Numbered from the stretch's first letter, positions 17,136 to 28,212 are shown. The stretch is 28,432 nt of DNA from Actinobacteria bacterium UBA4719 (GCA_002404345.1 DHJN01000041.1:1571-30002); one strand, 5' to 3'. A program made the numbers and translations. Notes: generated by a model from the letters alone, not told the origin.

Positions 17136-17151
17136 CGAAGGTCCTGTGAAG
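17136..17151 (+). promoter_or_regulatory. CopR-like box 4
   Basis: CGAAGGTCCTGTGAAG: half-sites CGAAG and TGAAG start 11 bp apart. It lies between the Met/His-repeat operon (minus) and the DUF255 gene (plus), and it extends the putative copper regulon to both. Confidence 0.5.
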
Positions 17152-17229
17152 GCTGTATTGCTGGATGGGCCAGACAGGCGTCACGATGTCAGCATTCGGC
17201 ACCACTGAAACCAGTGAGGAAGGGCAACC

Positions 17230-19224
17230 GTGATGGCGAACCGACTTGCAGACTCCACGAGCCCTTATCTGTTGCAGCACAAGGACAATCCGGTCGACTG
17301 GCAGGAATGGGGCGAGGAGGCGTTCACCGAGGCGCGCACCCGCGATGTCCCCGTGCTGCTCTCGGTGGGCTACTCAGCGTGTCACTGGTGTCACGTGATG
17401 GCCCACGAGTCGTTCGAGGATGACGAGGTGGCCGCTGTTCTCAACGCCGACTTCGTCGCGATCAAGGTCGACCGTGAGGAACGCCCGGACATCGACGCGA
17501 TCTACATGTCTGCGACATCAGCCATGACCGGACACGGCGGCTGGCCCATGACCTGCTTCCTCACACCGGCCGGCGAGCCCTTCTTCTGCGGCACGTATTT
17601 CCCCAAACCCCAGTTCCTGCAACTGCTTTCAGGTGTCTGCGAGGCCTGGACCCATCGGCGCGACGAGGTCCTGGCCAGCGGCTCGCACATCGTCGAGGCC
17701 CTGCGCACCGCAACCACGATCGGGGCCGTCGGTCCCTTGGCGGCGAGCGAGCTCGCTCAGGCCGAAGCGGCGCTCGCCGACGGATATGACTGGCAGAACG
17801 GTGGTTTCGGTGGGGCGCCGAAGTTCCCGCCGTCAATGGTCCTGGAGTTCCTCCTGCGCCATGGGGCGCGCACGGGCTCGGACAATGACACGCGAGCCCT
17901 GCAGATGGCGCGGGGCAGCTGCGAGGCGATGGCCCGCGGCGGGATGTGCGACCAGCTGGCCGGTGGCTTTGCGCGCTACAGCGTGGACGCCGGCTGGGTG
18001 GTGCCCCACTTCGAGAAGATGCTCTACGACAACGCCCAGCTGTTGCGTGTCTATGTGCACCTGTGGCGCGCCACGCGATCACATTTCGCACAACGGGTCT
18101 CACGCCAGACCGCGGACTTCCTCCTGCGTGACCTCGGCACCCTCGAGGGCGGCTTCGCCTCGGCTCTTGACGCCGACGCCGAGGGGGTGGAGGGCATGAC
18201 CTACGCCTGGACCGCCGGGCAGCTCATCGATGTGCTCGGTGCGGACGACGGACACCGCGCCGCAGCCCTGCTCGAGGTCACCGAAGCCGGGACCTTCGAA
18301 CACGGTATGTCGACCCTGCAGCTGCGCACTGAGCCGGACGACCCGCAGTGGTGGGCGGACGTCCGCGCACGCTTGCTGGCCGCGCGCGATCTGCGGCCAC
18401 AGCCGGCCCGGGACGACAAGGTGGTCACCGGCTGGAATGGTCTGGCCATTGCCGCCCTGAGCGAAGCCGGCGTCCTGCTTGAGGACTCGAGCTACCTGGA
18501 CGCTGCACAAAAGTGTGCGCAGTGCCTCATCGACTCCCACCTGGTGGACGGCAGGCTGCGCCGGGCATCACGCGAGGGCGTGGTCGGGGCCGCGATGGGA
18601 GTCGCGGACGACTACGGCAACCTGGCCGAAGGCTTGCTCGCCCTGCACCAGGCCACCGGAGAGCCCAGATGGCTGATGGCGGCAGGCGATCTGCTTGACA
18701 CGGCGCTGACTCACTTCGCCGATGCCGGGGGTGGTTTCTTCGACACCGCGGACGACGCCGAACAGCTCTTCACCCGACCGCGCAGTGGGGCGGACAACGC
18801 CGAGCCCTCTGGACAGGCCGCGCTCGCCGGCGCCCTGCTGACCTACTCGGCCCTGACCGGGTCAACCCACCACCGGGAAGCGGCCGAAGCTGCCGTGGCG
18901 ATGGCCGCAGGTCTTGCCGCTCGGGATCCACGTTTCGCCGGCTGGACGCTGGCCGTGGCCGAGGCGATGGCGGCAGGCCCGCTTCAGGTAGCCGTCGCGG
19001 GCGACGGGCCGCAAGCCCGGGAGCTCCTTCGGATCGCGTACGGCAGCACCTCCCCCGGGTTGGTCACTGCGCACGGAATGCCAGATACGCCAGGGACTCC
19101 ACTCCTGGCCAACCGGCCCTTGGTGGCCGGCAGCGCAGCGGCATACCTGTGTCGTGGCTTTGTCTGTGACCGCCCTGTGACGACGCCCGAAGAGCTGACC
19201 TCTGCGTTGGAGAGGCAGGGCTGA
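17230..19224 (+). CDS. Thioredoxin-fold DUF255 protein (YyaL / SPATA20 type)
   Basis: 664 residues, normal for the family. The N-terminal thioredoxin-like domain (about 5-165) begins [20 protein letters not shown] and carries the CHWC pair (C51, C54) in [21 protein letters not shown], then [10 protein letters not shown] and [14 protein letters not shown] long (alpha/alpha)-barrel-like region follows, with [34 protein letters not shown] and [16 protein letters not shown]. The biochemical role is not established; a redox or cofactor role is often proposed. The start is GTG 17230 or ATG 17233; AGGAAGG at about 17217-17223 fits either. There is no signal peptide, so it should be cytosolic. It is divergent from the Met/His-repeat operon and shares CopR-like box 4 with it. 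Confidence 0.92.
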   Translation: MMANRLADSTSPYLLQHKDNPVDWQEWGEEAFTEARTRDVPVLLSVGYSACHWCHVMAHESFEDDEVAAVLNADFVAIKVDREERPDIDAIYMSATSAMTGHGGWPMTCFLTPAGEPFFCGTYFPKPQFLQLLSGVCEAWTHRRDEVLASGSHIVEALRTATTIGAVGPLAASELAQAEAALADGYDWQNGGFGGAPKFPPSMVLEFLLRHGARTGSDNDTRALQMARGSCEAMARGGMCDQLAGGFARYSVDAGWVVPHFEKMLYDNAQLLRVYVHLWRATRSHFAQRVSRQTADFLLRDLGTLEGGFASALDADAEGVEGMTYAWTAGQLIDVLGADDGHRAAALLEVTEAGTFEHGMSTLQLRTEPDDPQWWADVRARLLAARDLRPQPARDDKVVTGWNGLAIAALSEAGVLLEDSSYLDAAQKCAQCLIDSHLVDGRLRRASREGVVGAAMGVADDYGNLAEGLLALHQATGEPRWLMAAGDLLDTALTHFADAGGGFFDTADDAEQLFTRPRSGADNAEPSGQAALAGALLTYSALTGSTHHREAAEAAVAMAAGLAARDPRFAGWTLAVAEAMAAGPLQVAVAGDGPQARELLRIAYGSTSPGLVTAHGMPDTPGTPLLANRPLVAGSAAAYLCRGFVCDRPVTTPEELTSALERQG

Positions 19225-19227
19225 CAC

Positions 19228-19246
19228 AGCTGAGCGCGGATCAGCT
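19228..19246. terminator. Possible bidirectional hairpin between the DUF255 gene and proS
   Basis: AGCTGA-gcgcgga-TCAGCT forms a 6-bp stem in the 16-nt convergent gap, reaching into the proS stop. There is no T-tract, so it is a weak call. Confidence 0.25.
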
Positions 19247-21022
19247 CGCTGCGCCGCGCACCTCGGACACGACTGCCTCGAGGATCTGGCCGACGGGCAC
19301 CTCACGCCGTTCGCCGGTCGCACGGTCTTTGATCTCGATCGTGCCGGCCTCTAGGCCCTTGCCGACGATGACGATGGTCGGCACTCCGATCAGCTCTGCA
19401 TCCTTGAACTTCACCCCGGGCGAGACCTTCCTGCGGTCGTCATAGATGACCGAGACTCCCTGTGCCGCAAGGGCATCGGTAAGCTCGGCGGCCTTGGCGA
19501 AGACCTCCTCGGCCTTGCCGGTGGCCACCACGTGAACGTCGGCGGGAGCCACCTCACGGGGCCAGACAAGGCCCAGCTCGTCGTGGCAGCCCTCGGCCAC
19601 GGCAGCGACGGCACGACTGACGCCCACGCCGTAGGACCCCATGGTCACGGTCACGAGCTTGCCGTTCTGGTCAAGAACCTTGAGGTCCAGCGCCTCGGCG
19701 TACTTGCGCCCGAGCTGGAAGATGTGACCCATCTCGATGCCACGGGCCGTCTCCAGCGCATGACCGCAGTTGGGGCACTCGTCCCCGTCGCGCACCTCGG
19801 CCGCCTCGATCGTGCCGTCGGCGGTGAAGTCGCGTCCGGCCACCAGGCCGATCACGTGCTGGCCGGGGGCGTCGGCTCCGGTGACCCAGGTGGTGCCGTC
19901 GACGACGCGGGGGTCCAGCAGGAACCTGATCCCGGACTTGGCCTGCTCGCCCAGCACCCCCGGGCCCATGTAGCCCTTGACCAGGACGGGATACTTGGCG
20001 AAGTCGGCCTCGTCGAACGCCTCGACCTCGGCCGGCTCGACCTGGGCACCGAGTCGCTTCTCGTCGATCTCGCGGTCACCGGGCACCCCGATGGCCAGCG
20101 GCTCGCGCCGGCCGCCGGGGTGGACCAGCGTCACGATCACGTTCTTGAGGGTGTCGCCGGCCTGCCAGGCCCGGTCCGCGCGAGGGAAGGTCGCGTTGAG
20201 GTGGTCCACCAGGGTCGCGATGGTGGGGGTGTCGGGAGTGTCCTCGACGTGGGCGGCGAGGAGCCCGTCATACGACATAGCCTGTGGCGCGGGCACATTG
20301 ACGGCCTCGACGTTCGCCGCGTAGTCGCACGAGGTGCAGCGCACGTAGGTGTCTTCACCATTTTCGGCCGTCGCGAGGAACTCCTCGGACGCCGAACCAC
20401 CCATCGCACCGGCAGTCGCCCTGACGATGACGTATGCGAAGCCGAGACGGTCGAACATCTTGATGTAGGCGGCCCGGTGCGTGTCGTACGAGGCCTGCAG
20501 ACCGGCGTCGTCCACGTCGAAGGAGTAGGAGTCCTTCATGATGAACTCGCGCCCGCGCAGGAGACCGGCGCGCGGACGTACCTCGTCGCGATACTTGGTC
20601 TGGATCTGGTAGATCGACAGCGGCAGGTCCTTGTAGGAGCCGTAGAGGTCCTTGACCGTCAGCGTGAACATCTCTTCGTGCGTGGGGCCGAGCAGGTACT
20701 CCGATCCCTTGCGGTCCTTGAGCCGGAAGATGTTCTCGCCGTAGTCGGCCCAGCGGCCGGTCGCCTCGAAGGGCTCCTTGGGCAGCAAGGCGGGGAAGCT
20801 CAGCTCCTGGGCGCCGATGGCGTCCATCTCCTCGCGCACGATGCGCTCGACGTTGCGCAGCACCTTCAGTCCGAGGGGCAGCCAGGTGTAGATACCGGGG
20901 GCCACGCGGCGGATGTAGCCGGCGCGGACCAACAGCCGGTGGCTGGGCAGCTCCGCATCGGCCGGGTCCTCGCGCAGGGTTCGCAGGAACAGGGTCGACA
21001 TGCGCAGGGCCGGCGTTGACAC
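19241..21022 (-). CDS. proS: Prolyl-tRNA synthetase (bacterial type)
   Basis: Class II aminoacyl-tRNA synthetase that charges tRNA-Pro. The 593 residues include the editing (INS) insertion. Visible motifs: [25 protein letters not shown] and [17 protein letters not shown] near the N-terminus, motif 2 in [38 protein letters not shown] before the INS domain, and motif 3 in [16 protein letters not shown]. The anticodon-binding domain ends with [22 protein letters not shown]. The start is GTG 21022 because GGAGA lies 4 nt upstream; an internal ATG at 21001 lacks such a site. It ends convergent with the DUF255 gene and marks the right border of the copper island. Confidence 0.97.
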   Translation of the reverse strand: MSTPALRMSTLFLRTLREDPADAELPSHRLLVRAGYIRRVAPGIYTWLPLGLKVLRNVERIVREEMDAIGAQELSFPALLPKEPFEATGRWADYGENIFRLKDRKGSEYLLGPTHEEMFTLTVKDLYGSYKDLPLSIYQIQTKYRDEVRPRAGLLRGREFIMKDSYSFDVDDAGLQASYDTHRAAYIKMFDRLGFAYVIVRATAGAMGGSASEEFLATAENGEDTYVRCTSCDYAANVEAVNVPAPQAMSYDGLLAAHVEDTPDTPTIATLVDHLNATFPRADRAWQAGDTLKNVIVTLVHPGGRREPLAIGVPGDREIDEKRLGAQVEPAEVEAFDEADFAKYPVLVKGYMGPGVLGEQAKSGIRFLLDPRVVDGTTWVTGADAPGQHVIGLVAGRDFTADGTIEAAEVRDGDECPNCGHALETARGIEMGHIFQLGRKYAEALDLKVLDQNGKLVTVTMGSYGVGVSRAVAAVAEGCHDELGLVWPREVAPADVHVVATGKAEEVFAKAAELTDALAAQGVSVIYDDRRKVSPGVKFKDAELIGVPTIVIVGKGLEAGTIEIKDRATGERREVPVGQILEAVVSEVRGAAS

Positions 21023-21172
21023 GGGATCTCCATTGGTCGGATCAGGTCAGGTCCGGACAGGGCGTACCCGGACTCCGTGAGGATAACGGCAGGAGGGAGG
21101 CCAAGGTGCAGGCCGCCATGGGTGTCGACGCACTCACGCCGCCGCTTCTGGGTGCTGATCTTCGTGCTCGCC

Positions 21173-22015
21173 TCACATGAGGACCGTTGCGAAGCTCCCG
21201 ATCTCGGTGAACCCAACTCGCGCATAGGTGGCCCGCGCCGGCATGTTGAAGTCATTGACATAGAGCGTGACCACGGCGGCGATCTCGGCTCGGATCTGCT
21301 CGACGACCGCGGCCATGGCGGGCCCCGCGAGCCCTTGGCCACGCCAGCGCGGCGCCACCCAGACGCCCTGGACCTGGGCGACGCCCAGAGCCACCGAACC
21401 GACATCGGCCTTGAACACGACCTGACCGTCGTCCACCCGCACGAACGTGTGCCCCCGCCTGATCAGGGATGCGATGCCCTGTCGATAGAGCTCCTTGGAG
21501 CCCCGGTAGGGCGGGTAGCCGATCTCCTCGGTGAACATGGCCGCAGCGGCCGGCATCACCAGGTCCACCTCGTCGAACCGCGCCAGACGAACCTGCGGGT
21601 CGCACGGCATACCCGCTGGAAGTGGGCCTGCCGTGGCCATCACCGGCTGGTGGGCGCGCACGTCGCGCGGCTCCCCCCAGCTGGGCCGCAGCGCCTCCCA
21701 CAACGGCAGCACCATGTCGGCGGGTCCGAACAGCGATGAACAGTGGTGCCTCCATCGGCGCACCTTGGTGGCGAAGGCCGTGAGCGCCTGTCCGTCGCAC
21801 CCGACGGGGACCAGGTTGGCGGACACCCAGCAGATCGCCTGCAGACCTGAACCGTCGGCGTAGCCCAGCACTGCACCCGGTGACGTGGCGAGCGCGCCCT
21901 CAAGGATGCGTGCAGCCACAAAGACATTCGTGCGGGTATCGCGCGCGCAGACCTCGAGCGCCTGGTCACGGTCAGCCGTGGTCAGGGCACGGACAGGACT
22001 CTCGGTGCGCAGCAC
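21173..22015 (-). CDS. GNAT-family acetyltransferase with N-terminal DUF4081
   Basis: 280 residues. The N-terminal half (VRALTTADRDQALEVCARDTRTNVFVAARI ... FGPADMVLPLWEAL) fits the DUF4081 module common in actinobacteria. The C-terminal half is a GNAT fold with the acetyl-CoA loop VAPRWRGQGLAGPAMAAVVE and the closing strand LYVNDFNMPARATYARVGFTEIGSFATVL. The acceptor substrate is unknown. It lies between ispG and proS on the same strand, with gaps of 58 and 150 nt. Confidence 0.9.
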   Translation of the reverse strand: MLRTESPVRALTTADRDQALEVCARDTRTNVFVAARILEGALATSPGAVLGYADGSGLQAICWVSANLVPVGCDGQALTAFATKVRRWRHHCSSLFGPADMVLPLWEALRPSWGEPRDVRAHQPVMATAGPLPAGMPCDPQVRLARFDEVDLVMPAAAAMFTEEIGYPPYRGSKELYRQGIASLIRRGHTFVRVDDGQVVFKADVGSVALGVAQVQGVWVAPRWRGQGLAGPAMAAVVEQIRAEIAAVVTLYVNDFNMPARATYARVGFTEIGSFATVLM

Positions 22016-22073
22016 GCCTCAAGCCTGCCCTGCGTTGACGGCCTTGTCGACCGGTCCGGACGGCACGCGGGAG

Positions 22074-23237
22074 TCAGCCGACGGTGACGACAGGACCCCT
22101 CGTCGTCCCCTCGTCGTCCACCGGCTCGCCCATCTCCTCGGCGATCCGCATGGCCTCCTCGATCAGGGTCTCGACGATCTTGGACTCCGGCACCGTCTTG
22201 ATGATCTCGCCCTTGACGAAGATCTGGCCCTTGCCGTTGCCCGACGCGACGCCAAGATCCGCCTCACGAGCCTCACCCGGACCGTTCACGACGCACCCCA
22301 TGACCGCAACACGCAGCGGCACCTCGAGGCCCTCAAGGCCCGACGCCACCTGCTCGGCAAGGGTGTAGACATCGACCTGAGCACGGCCACAAGAGGGACA
22401 CGAGACGATCTCGAGCTTGCGCGGGCGCAGGTTCAGCGACTGCAGGATCTGGATGCCGACCTTGATCTCCTCGACCGGCGGGGCCGACAGCGAGACGCGG
22501 ATGGTGTCACCAATTCCCTTTGCCAGCAACGCTCCGAAGGCCACCGAGGACTTGATCGTGCCCTGGAAGGCCGGGCCGGCCTCGGTCACGCCGAGGTGCA
22601 GCGGCCAGTCACCCCGCTCGGCCAGCTGCTCGTACGCCCGGATCATCACGACCGGGTCGTTGTGCTTGACCGAGATCTTGAAGTCGTGGAAGTCGTGCTC
22701 CTCGAACAGGCTCGCCTCCCACACGGCCGACTCGACCAGCGCCTCGGGAGTGGCCTTGCCGTGCTTGGCCATGATGCGGGGGTCCAGCGACCCCGCGTTG
22801 ACACCGATCCGGATGGAGACCCCGGCGTCCTTGGCCTCCCGGGCAATCTGCTTGACCTGGTCGTCAAACTTCCGGATGTTGCCCGGGTTCACCCGGACTG
22901 CCGCGCAACCGGCATCGATCGCCGCGAAGACGTACTTGGGCTGGAAGTGGATGTCGGCAATGACCGGGATCTGGCTGTGCTGGGCGATCTCGGCCAGGGC
23001 GTCGGCGTCGTCCTGGGTGGGGCAGGCCACCCGCACGATGTCGCACCCGGTCGCGGTCAGCTCGGCGATCTGCTGCAGGGTCGCGTTGACGTCGGTTGTC
23101 GGGGTCGTGCACATCGACTGCACCGAGACGGGGGCATCGCCACCAACGTCGACGGTGCCGACCTTGATCTTGCGGGACCTCCTGCGGGTTGAGACAACGG
23201 GCGGCGGCAGGAGCGGCATACCGAGAGAAACCGACAT
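22074..23237 (-). CDS. ispG: 4-hydroxy-3-methylbut-2-en-1-yl diphosphate synthase (flavodoxin/ferredoxin)
   Basis: Fe-S enzyme of the MEP isoprenoid pathway, converting MEcPP to HMBPP. The core starts at [20 protein letters not shown] and includes [50 protein letters not shown] and [17 protein letters not shown]. The [4Fe-4S] ligands are the two Cys of [11 protein letters not shown] and the Cys of [15 protein letters not shown], with the nearby Glu. The frame opens at 23333, but the ATG at 23237 ([10 protein letters not shown]) gives the normal length of 387 residues; 23219 is an alternative. It follows rseP and dxr, the latter being an earlier step of the same pathway. Confidence 0.97.
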   Translation of the reverse strand: MSVSLGMPLLPPPVVSTRRRSRKIKVGTVDVGGDAPVSVQSMCTTPTTDVNATLQQIAELTATGCDIVRVACPTQDDADALAEIAQHSQIPVIADIHFQPKYVFAAIDAGCAAVRVNPGNIRKFDDQVKQIAREAKDAGVSIRIGVNAGSLDPRIMAKHGKATPEALVESAVWEASLFEEHDFHDFKISVKHNDPVVMIRAYEQLAERGDWPLHLGVTEAGPAFQGTIKSSVAFGALLAKGIGDTIRVSLSAPPVEEIKVGIQILQSLNLRPRKLEIVSCPSCGRAQVDVYTLAEQVASGLEGLEVPLRVAVMGCVVNGPGEAREADLGVASGNGKGQIFVKGEIIKTVPESKIVETLIEEAMRIAEEMGEPVDDEGTTRGPVVTVG

Positions 23238-23295
23238 GGCGCAAGTATCCCTCACGGGCCAGAGCCGGAGGTGTTCGGTCGGGCCGAGCGGCCGG

Positions 23296-24636
23296 TCAGC
23301 CGCCCAGCTTGACCGGGTTGACCAGGTCCGCATAGATCAGCAGGACGGACATGCCGATCAGCGCGATCGACACGACATAGGCCACCGGGAGCGCCTTGGC
23401 GACGTCGACATAGCCAGGGTTGGGCTCGCCGCGCAGCCTGGCCACCCCCCGCTTGAGCCCCTCCCACAGAGCGCCCGCCACATGTCCGCCGTCCAGGGGC
23501 AGCAGCGGGATCATGTTGAAGACGAAGAGCGCGAGGTTCAGGGACGCAATCAGGTAGATCAGGAAGACGAACCTGGAGCCCGAGCCGCCCACGCCGGTGA
23601 GCTGCCCGTCGGCGACCTCGCCGGCCACCCGTCCGACACCGACCACGGACATCGGGCCGTTCGGGTCCCGCACTCCGTCGCTGAACGCAGCCTGGGCTAT
23701 GCCGGCCATCTTCTGAGGGATCTTGAACACCACACCGGCCGTACCGGCGACCAGGGTGCCGACAAGAGCGGGAACGGCGGCAAGAGGCTGCTTGACCATC
23801 TCCACGCTGGGCGAAAAGCCCATGAAACCCACGCGATCGGTGAGAAGCTTGCCGTCGGGGCCGACGGCGGCGTTGCCCTCAGCGTCGACCCGAGGCACCT
23901 CCTTGAGGATCGGCGTCGCGCTCAGGGCCAGTCGCTGGCCGTCCCGCTGGACGACGACATCGATCCGTCGGCCACCGTTGGGCCGGATCAGGGCGCGAAC
24001 GTCATCCCAGCTGCTGACCGGCCGACCGGCCAGGGAGATGATCCGGTCGCCGGGGCGGATACCCGCGATGTTGGCCGGAGCCTGTGCGTCCGAGGGCAGG
24101 CACTTCTCGGGGGCGGTTCCCTTGGCCGAGACGGTCTGGACGCACTGTGACACCGCGCTGACGCGCGACGTGCTCTGTTGGATGCCAGACAGCGTGAAGA
24201 TTCCGGTCAGCAGGACCACCGCAATGACCAGGTTCATGGTCGGCCCGCCGAGCATCACCACGACCTTCCTGGGCGCAGAGAGCTTGTAGAACACACGGTC
24301 CTCGTCGCCGGCCTTGACCTGCTGCATGGAGTCCTGACGAGCCTGGTCCATCAGCTGGGAGAAACGGCCGGTGCTCGAAGAGCGCAACATCGAGGGGTCC
24401 GCGCCCGGCTTGGGCGGGAACATGCCGATCATCCGGATGTAGCCCCCGAGCGGTATCGCCTTCAGGCCGTACTCGGTCTCGCCACGTCTGCGCGACCAGA
24501 TGGTCGGGCCGAACCCGACCATGTACTGGGTGACCTTGACGCCAAACTTCTTGGCGGGCAGGAGGTGACCGACCTCGTGCAGCGCGATGGAGACGCTGAT
24601 ACCGAGTGCGACGAACAGGACGCCGAGGAAATACAT
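23296..24636 (-). CDS. rseP: Site-2 RIP metalloprotease (RseP/Rip1-like)
   Basis: Membrane zinc protease that cleaves anti-sigma factors or other membrane proteins within the bilayer. Features: HEVGH zinc motif in the first membrane helix (about residues 20-24), [12 protein letters not shown], a PDZ domain around 165-245 ([29 protein letters not shown]), and the third zinc ligand region [12 protein letters not shown] near residue 395. The length is normal for actinobacterial Rip1. Start ATG 24636 overlaps the dxr stop by one base (TGATG); GTG 24639 is equally possible. Confidence 0.95.
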   Translation of the reverse strand: MYFLGVLFVALGISVSIALHEVGHLLPAKKFGVKVTQYMVGFGPTIWSRRRGETEYGLKAIPLGGYIRMIGMFPPKPGADPSMLRSSSTGRFSQLMDQARQDSMQQVKAGDEDRVFYKLSAPRKVVVMLGGPTMNLVIAVVLLTGIFTLSGIQQSTSRVSAVSQCVQTVSAKGTAPEKCLPSDAQAPANIAGIRPGDRIISLAGRPVSSWDDVRALIRPNGGRRIDVVVQRDGQRLALSATPILKEVPRVDAEGNAAVGPDGKLLTDRVGFMGFSPSVEMVKQPLAAVPALVGTLVAGTAGVVFKIPQKMAGIAQAAFSDGVRDPNGPMSVVGVGRVAGEVADGQLTGVGGSGSRFVFLIYLIASLNLALFVFNMIPLLPLDGGHVAGALWEGLKRGVARLRGEPNPGYVDVAKALPVAYVVSIALIGMSVLLIYADLVNPVKLGG

Positions 24637-25871
24637 CACGGAACCAGCGTCTCACTTCCGGCAAGGCCAAGGACTTCATTGGCACGATGTCGCGCCCAGG
24701 TCTCGGCGCTCAGTACGGTGTCAACGTCCAACGCCTTCGTATCGTTCTCGGGATGGCTGCTCCACTCGTCGACCACCCGCTCGACCGTGTCGACGATGTC
24801 GACGAATCGAGTGCGTCCAGCCAGGAACGCGTCCACGCACTCTTCGTTGGCTGCGTTGAAGACCGCAGGGAAGCATGAACCGGCCGCGCCCACCCGTCTG
24901 GCCAGGGCGACAGCAGGGAAGGCGTTCTCGTCCAGCGGGAAAAAGTCCCAGGATGCGGCCTTCGTCCAGTCGACTGACGGTCCCGCGCCGGGTACCCGGT
25001 CGGGCCAGGCCATCCCGAGCGCGATGGGGATCAGCATGCTCGGCGGAGAAACCTGAGCAATCGTGGATCCGTCGATGAACTCCACCATCGAGTGGACGAC
25101 GGACTGGGGGTGGATCACGACCTCGATACGCTCGAACGGGATGTCGAACAGCAGATGGGCCTCGATGACCTCAAGGCCCTTGTTGACCAGGGTTGCCGAG
25201 TTGGTGGTGATGACCGGCCCCATGGCCCAGGTCGGGTGGTCAAGGGCCTCCTGGGGCGTGACCGCCTCGAGCTCTGCCCGGCTCCTCCCCCGGAACGGTC
25301 CGCCGCTGGCCGTGACCACGAGCCTGCGCACCTCATCGGCCGACCCGCCGCGCAGGCACTGCGCGATGGCGCTGTGCTCACTGTCCACGGGGACGATCTG
25401 GCCTGGCCGGGCAGCCGCCTTGACCAGCGAGCCACCGACGATCAGCGACTCCTTGTTGGCCAGGGCAAGGGTGCTTCCGGCCTGAAGCGCGGCCAAGGTG
25501 GGACGCAGCCCGATCGAGCCGGCGATCCCGTTGAGGACCACGTCGGCCCCGCTCGCGGCCAGCTCGGTGTTGGCCTGCGGCCCGACGATGATCTGCGGTG
25601 CGAACCCCTGACGCCTGGCCTCGCCGGCCACCTGGTGGATGGCGGCCGCGACGATGTCGCGCTCCCCACGGGCCACACCGACGGCCTGGACTCCGAGCGC
25701 GACCGCCTGGCGGGCCAGCAGGTCAAGGTTGCCGCCGCCAGCGCTGATCGCCGTCACCCGGAACCGCTCGGGATTCGCCGCGACGACCTCTTGGGCCTGG
25801 GTGCCAATTGAGCCTGTCGATCCCAGGATGACGATGCTGCGCGGTGAGGTCACTCCCCCATTGTCCGTCAC
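24636..25871 (-). CDS. dxr: 1-deoxy-D-xylulose-5-phosphate reductoisomerase
   Basis: Second step of the MEP pathway, NADPH- and divalent-metal-dependent. NADPH-binding loop GSTGSIGTQ at about 17-25; active-site segments [33 protein letters not shown] and [27 protein letters not shown]-terminal part with [18 protein letters not shown] and [17 protein letters not shown]. It is followed at once by rseP, with ispG next, the usual actinobacterial order. Confidence 0.97.
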   Translation of the reverse strand: MTDNGGVTSPRSIVILGSTGSIGTQAQEVVAANPERFRVTAISAGGGNLDLLARQAVALGVQAVGVARGERDIVAAAIHQVAGEARRQGFAPQIIVGPQANTELAASGADVVLNGIAGSIGLRPTLAALQAGSTLALANKESLIVGGSLVKAAARPGQIVPVDSEHSAIAQCLRGGSADEVRRLVVTASGGPFRGRSRAELEAVTPQEALDHPTWAMGPVITTNSATLVNKGLEVIEAHLLFDIPFERIEVVIHPQSVVHSMVEFIDGSTIAQVSPPSMLIPIALGMAWPDRVPGAGPSVDWTKAASWDFFPLDENAFPAVALARRVGAAGSCFPAVFNAANEECVDAFLAGRTRFVDIVDTVERVVDEWSSHPENDTKALDVDTVLSAETWARHRANEVLGLAGSETLVP

Positions 25872-25927
25872 GTTGGCGGAACCCCCGCCGTCACCACGTT
25901 GGCGGGCCCCGCTGTCACCAAGTGAAC

Positions 25928-26956
25928 CTATTCGACGAAGATCCGATCGTCGATCAGCTCCTCGGCGACCCGTCCGCCGTCAGTGTCGAACCTGCTGTGC
26001 TCAAAACGCTTTCGGAACTCGAGGTCCACACTGTCCACCCCGTTGCGGTTCTTTTCGATGCTCATGACCACCCAGCTACGGAACTGCGCGGCGTTGGCCA
26101 GGTTGTACATCAGGTGATGCCGGGCCACCACGTCGAACTTGTTGTTGAGGATCAGCACGACATCGGCTTCGTGGGCAAGGGCCGACGATCCGCGCAGGTC
26201 CTGGACCCTCGTCCTTGTGGCGGCAGTCAGGCCGCTCTTGTCCACCGCGACGAGCGCGAGAACGGGGACGGACAGGTCCAGTGCCATGTCCTTGAGCCCC
26301 TCGACGACCTCGGTGCCCCGGTCGTCCTCGGCCAGGCGGGCAGGCTGGCGACGATCCACCGACCCCGCCACGGCATGGACCTTCTGCAGGTAGTCGACGA
26401 CCACGAACGGCATCTCACCCGAGTGCTCACGGATCGTCTCGATGGTCCGTCTCATGGCCTCGACGTCGGTCTCGGCTCCGCTGGAGCGGTGCACGTGCAG
26501 CCGCCGGGCGTACTTCTGCAACGCCTGAACCGCCTCGACCCCGCCGTCCGTGCCGGCGAGTCGTCCCTCCATCATCCGATCCGAGCTCTGTGGCACATCG
26601 AACGCCTGACGGACCCCGGCCAGCCGAACCGCCGTGGGACCGGTGATCTCAGCCGCCTCCATGACAATCAACCGCTCCAGCAGGGAGTGGTTGTCGTGCT
26701 CGAACGAGAAGTAGACCGCACTGTGGCCGGACGCGATGAGGTTACGCACCACCTGCAGCGCGAACGTGGTCTTGCCCAAACCCGGCCGCGAGCCCAGGAG
26801 CACCAGCTCACCCGTGCGGAACCCACCGTTCAGCGACTTGTCCAGGGCGCTGAAGCCGGACGGCCAGACCTTGGCCCCGGCGTCCTCACCCAACTCGAGC
26901 CGACCGTTGGTCTCCTCCAGAACACTCTGCAACGTCTTAAGCCGATCTATCCTCAT
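25928..26956 (-). CDS. Stand-alone DnaB-like RecA-fold ATPase
   Basis: 342 residues corresponding only to the C-terminal motor domain of the DnaB replicative helicase. Walker [11 protein letters not shown] (about 56-65), [14 protein letters not shown] (H1a-like), Walker [12 protein letters not shown], then [13 protein letters not shown] and [22 protein letters not shown], which parallels the DnaB H4 region, and SIEKNRNG near the arginine-finger segment. The N-terminal primase-interaction domain is absent, so it is not the replicative helicase. The ATG at 26956 is chosen since nothing conserved lies in the extension to 27004; no good Shine-Dalgarno is seen. Function unknown. Confidence 0.85.
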   Translation of the reverse strand: MRIDRLKTLQSVLEETNGRLELGEDAGAKVWPSGFSALDKSLNGGFRTGELVLLGSRPGLGKTTFALQVVRNLIASGHSAVYFSFEHDNHSLLERLIVMEAAEITGPTAVRLAGVRQAFDVPQSSDRMMEGRLAGTDGGVEAVQALQKYARRLHVHRSSGAETDVEAMRRTIETIREHSGEMPFVVVDYLQKVHAVAGSVDRRQPARLAEDDRGTEVVEGLKDMALDLSVPVLALVAVDKSGLTAATRTRVQDLRGSSALAHEADVVLILNNKFDVVARHHLMYNLANAAQFRSWVVMSIEKNRNGVDSVDLEFRKRFEHSRFDTDGGRVAEELIDDRIFVE

Positions 26957-27070
26957 AGTTGCATTGGAGCACGACGACAAGCCGTGACGTCGGTGGTTGA
27001 ACAAGGTCTGGCCAAAGGGCTGATGCCGGGCTCAGCTCGCTGCGCCAGACACCTGGGCCGCTCCTGGGGG

Positions 27071-28084
27071 TCAGCGACCGTCGAGCAGTGACGCGGAGGG
27101 GTTCCACGTGGTGCCGTCACGAGCGTCCTGGCGCCGACGCGCGATTGCCGAAAGCGCCTCCAGGACAACGCGATTGGCCAATGCCGCGGTGATGTCGGCG
27201 TGGTCATAGGGTGGGCTGACCTCGACGACGTCGAGGCCCACGACGGGCAGCTCGAGGCAGATTCGCCGCACCGAGTCGAGCAGCTCACGAGCAGACAGCC
27301 CGCCCGGCTCGGGGGTGCCGGTGCCCGGCGCATGGCCGGGGTCGCAGACGTCGATGTCGACGGAGAGGAACACGCCCTCGCACTCGTCTGTCGCGATGGC
27401 GAAGGCCTCGGTCAGGCACGCCTGAAGCCCACGGAGTCCGATCTCGGTCATCTCATAGGAACGCATCCGCTGGCCGGCCATCCAGTCCAGCGTCTCCGGC
27501 GGCGGCCAGTAGCCACGCAACCCGATCTGAAGGAACCGGTCGCCACGCAGGGCCCCGGACTCGATCAGCCGACGCATCGGTTGCCCGTGGCCCCAGAGGG
27601 AGCCGAACTGGATGTCGCCGGTGTCGGCATGCGCATCGAAGTGAAGCATCGAGACCCGGCCGTGCCCGAGCACGTTGGCCACGCCCTTGGCATCGGGAAA
27701 GGCGATGGAGTGGTCGCCACCGAGCACGACTGGTATGGCGCCTGCGCGGGTCACCTTCTCGACAGCTGCCTCGAGTGCCGGAAGGGCCTTCTGTATGTTG
27801 CCGGAGTACATCTCGACGTCGCCGGCATCGACGACCCTGAGGTCGACCAGCGGGTCGGTCCGAAGCGCGAGACTCGGGCGCGATCCGTCGTGCGGCAGGT
27901 AGTCCGTCATGCGAATTGCCATGGGACCGAAGCGGGCTCCCGGCCGGTGGGAGGTGCCACCGTCAAAAGGTGCCCCGAGGATCACCACGTCCGCGTCGGC
28001 ATACGTCTGCGGGTCGTCGAGGTCGCAACGAGGGACCCCCAGGAAGGTGATGTCGGGTCCGAACTGCGGGCAGTAGCGAGTCAT
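27071..28084 (-). CDS. speB: Agmatinase/ureohydrolase-family enzyme
   Basis: Manganese ureohydrolase, 337 residues. Metal-binding motifs are intact: VVLGGDHSIAFP, LHFDAHADTGD and SVDIDVCDPGHAPGTGTPEPGG; HRPGARFGPMAIR is also family-typical. Likely substrates are agmatine (giving putrescine and urea), guanidinobutyrate or guanidine, and sequence alone does not separate these. The start is ATG 28084 with AGGAT about 8 nt upstream, rather than the extension to 28123. It is 114 nt upstream of the DnaB-like gene on the same strand. Confidence 0.85.
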   Translation of the reverse strand: MTRYCPQFGPDITFLGVPRCDLDDPQTYADADVVILGAPFDGGTSHRPGARFGPMAIRMTDYLPHDGSRPSLALRTDPLVDLRVVDAGDVEMYSGNIQKALPALEAAVEKVTRAGAIPVVLGGDHSIAFPDAKGVANVLGHGRVSMLHFDAHADTGDIQFGSLWGHGQPMRRLIESGALRGDRFLQIGLRGYWPPPETLDWMAGQRMRSYEMTEIGLRGLQACLTEAFAIATDECEGVFLSVDIDVCDPGHAPGTGTPEPGGLSARELLDSVRRICLELPVVGLDVVEVSPPYDHADITAALANRVVLEALSAIARRRQDARDGTTWNPSASLLDGR

Positions 28085-28212
28085 GTACCAGATCCTAGTT
28101 TCGTGGGTGGGACAACGACTCACGAGTGGTGGGACGACGACTCACTCATCGAAGGCGGGACCAGCCTGGCCTGACGCGGCATACCGTCGTTCTGTTCCGC
28201 CACCATGAGCTC

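Noticed and set aside
19532..21019. 495-residue plus-strand open frame
   Set aside because: Antisense to proS, which has full-length family similarity.
21885..24150. Two long plus-strand open frames (435 and 577 residues)
   Set aside because: Antisense to the GNAT gene, ispG and rseP; no recognisable domain.
25844..27091. 415-residue plus-strand open frame
   Set aside because: Antisense to the DnaB-like ATPase gene.
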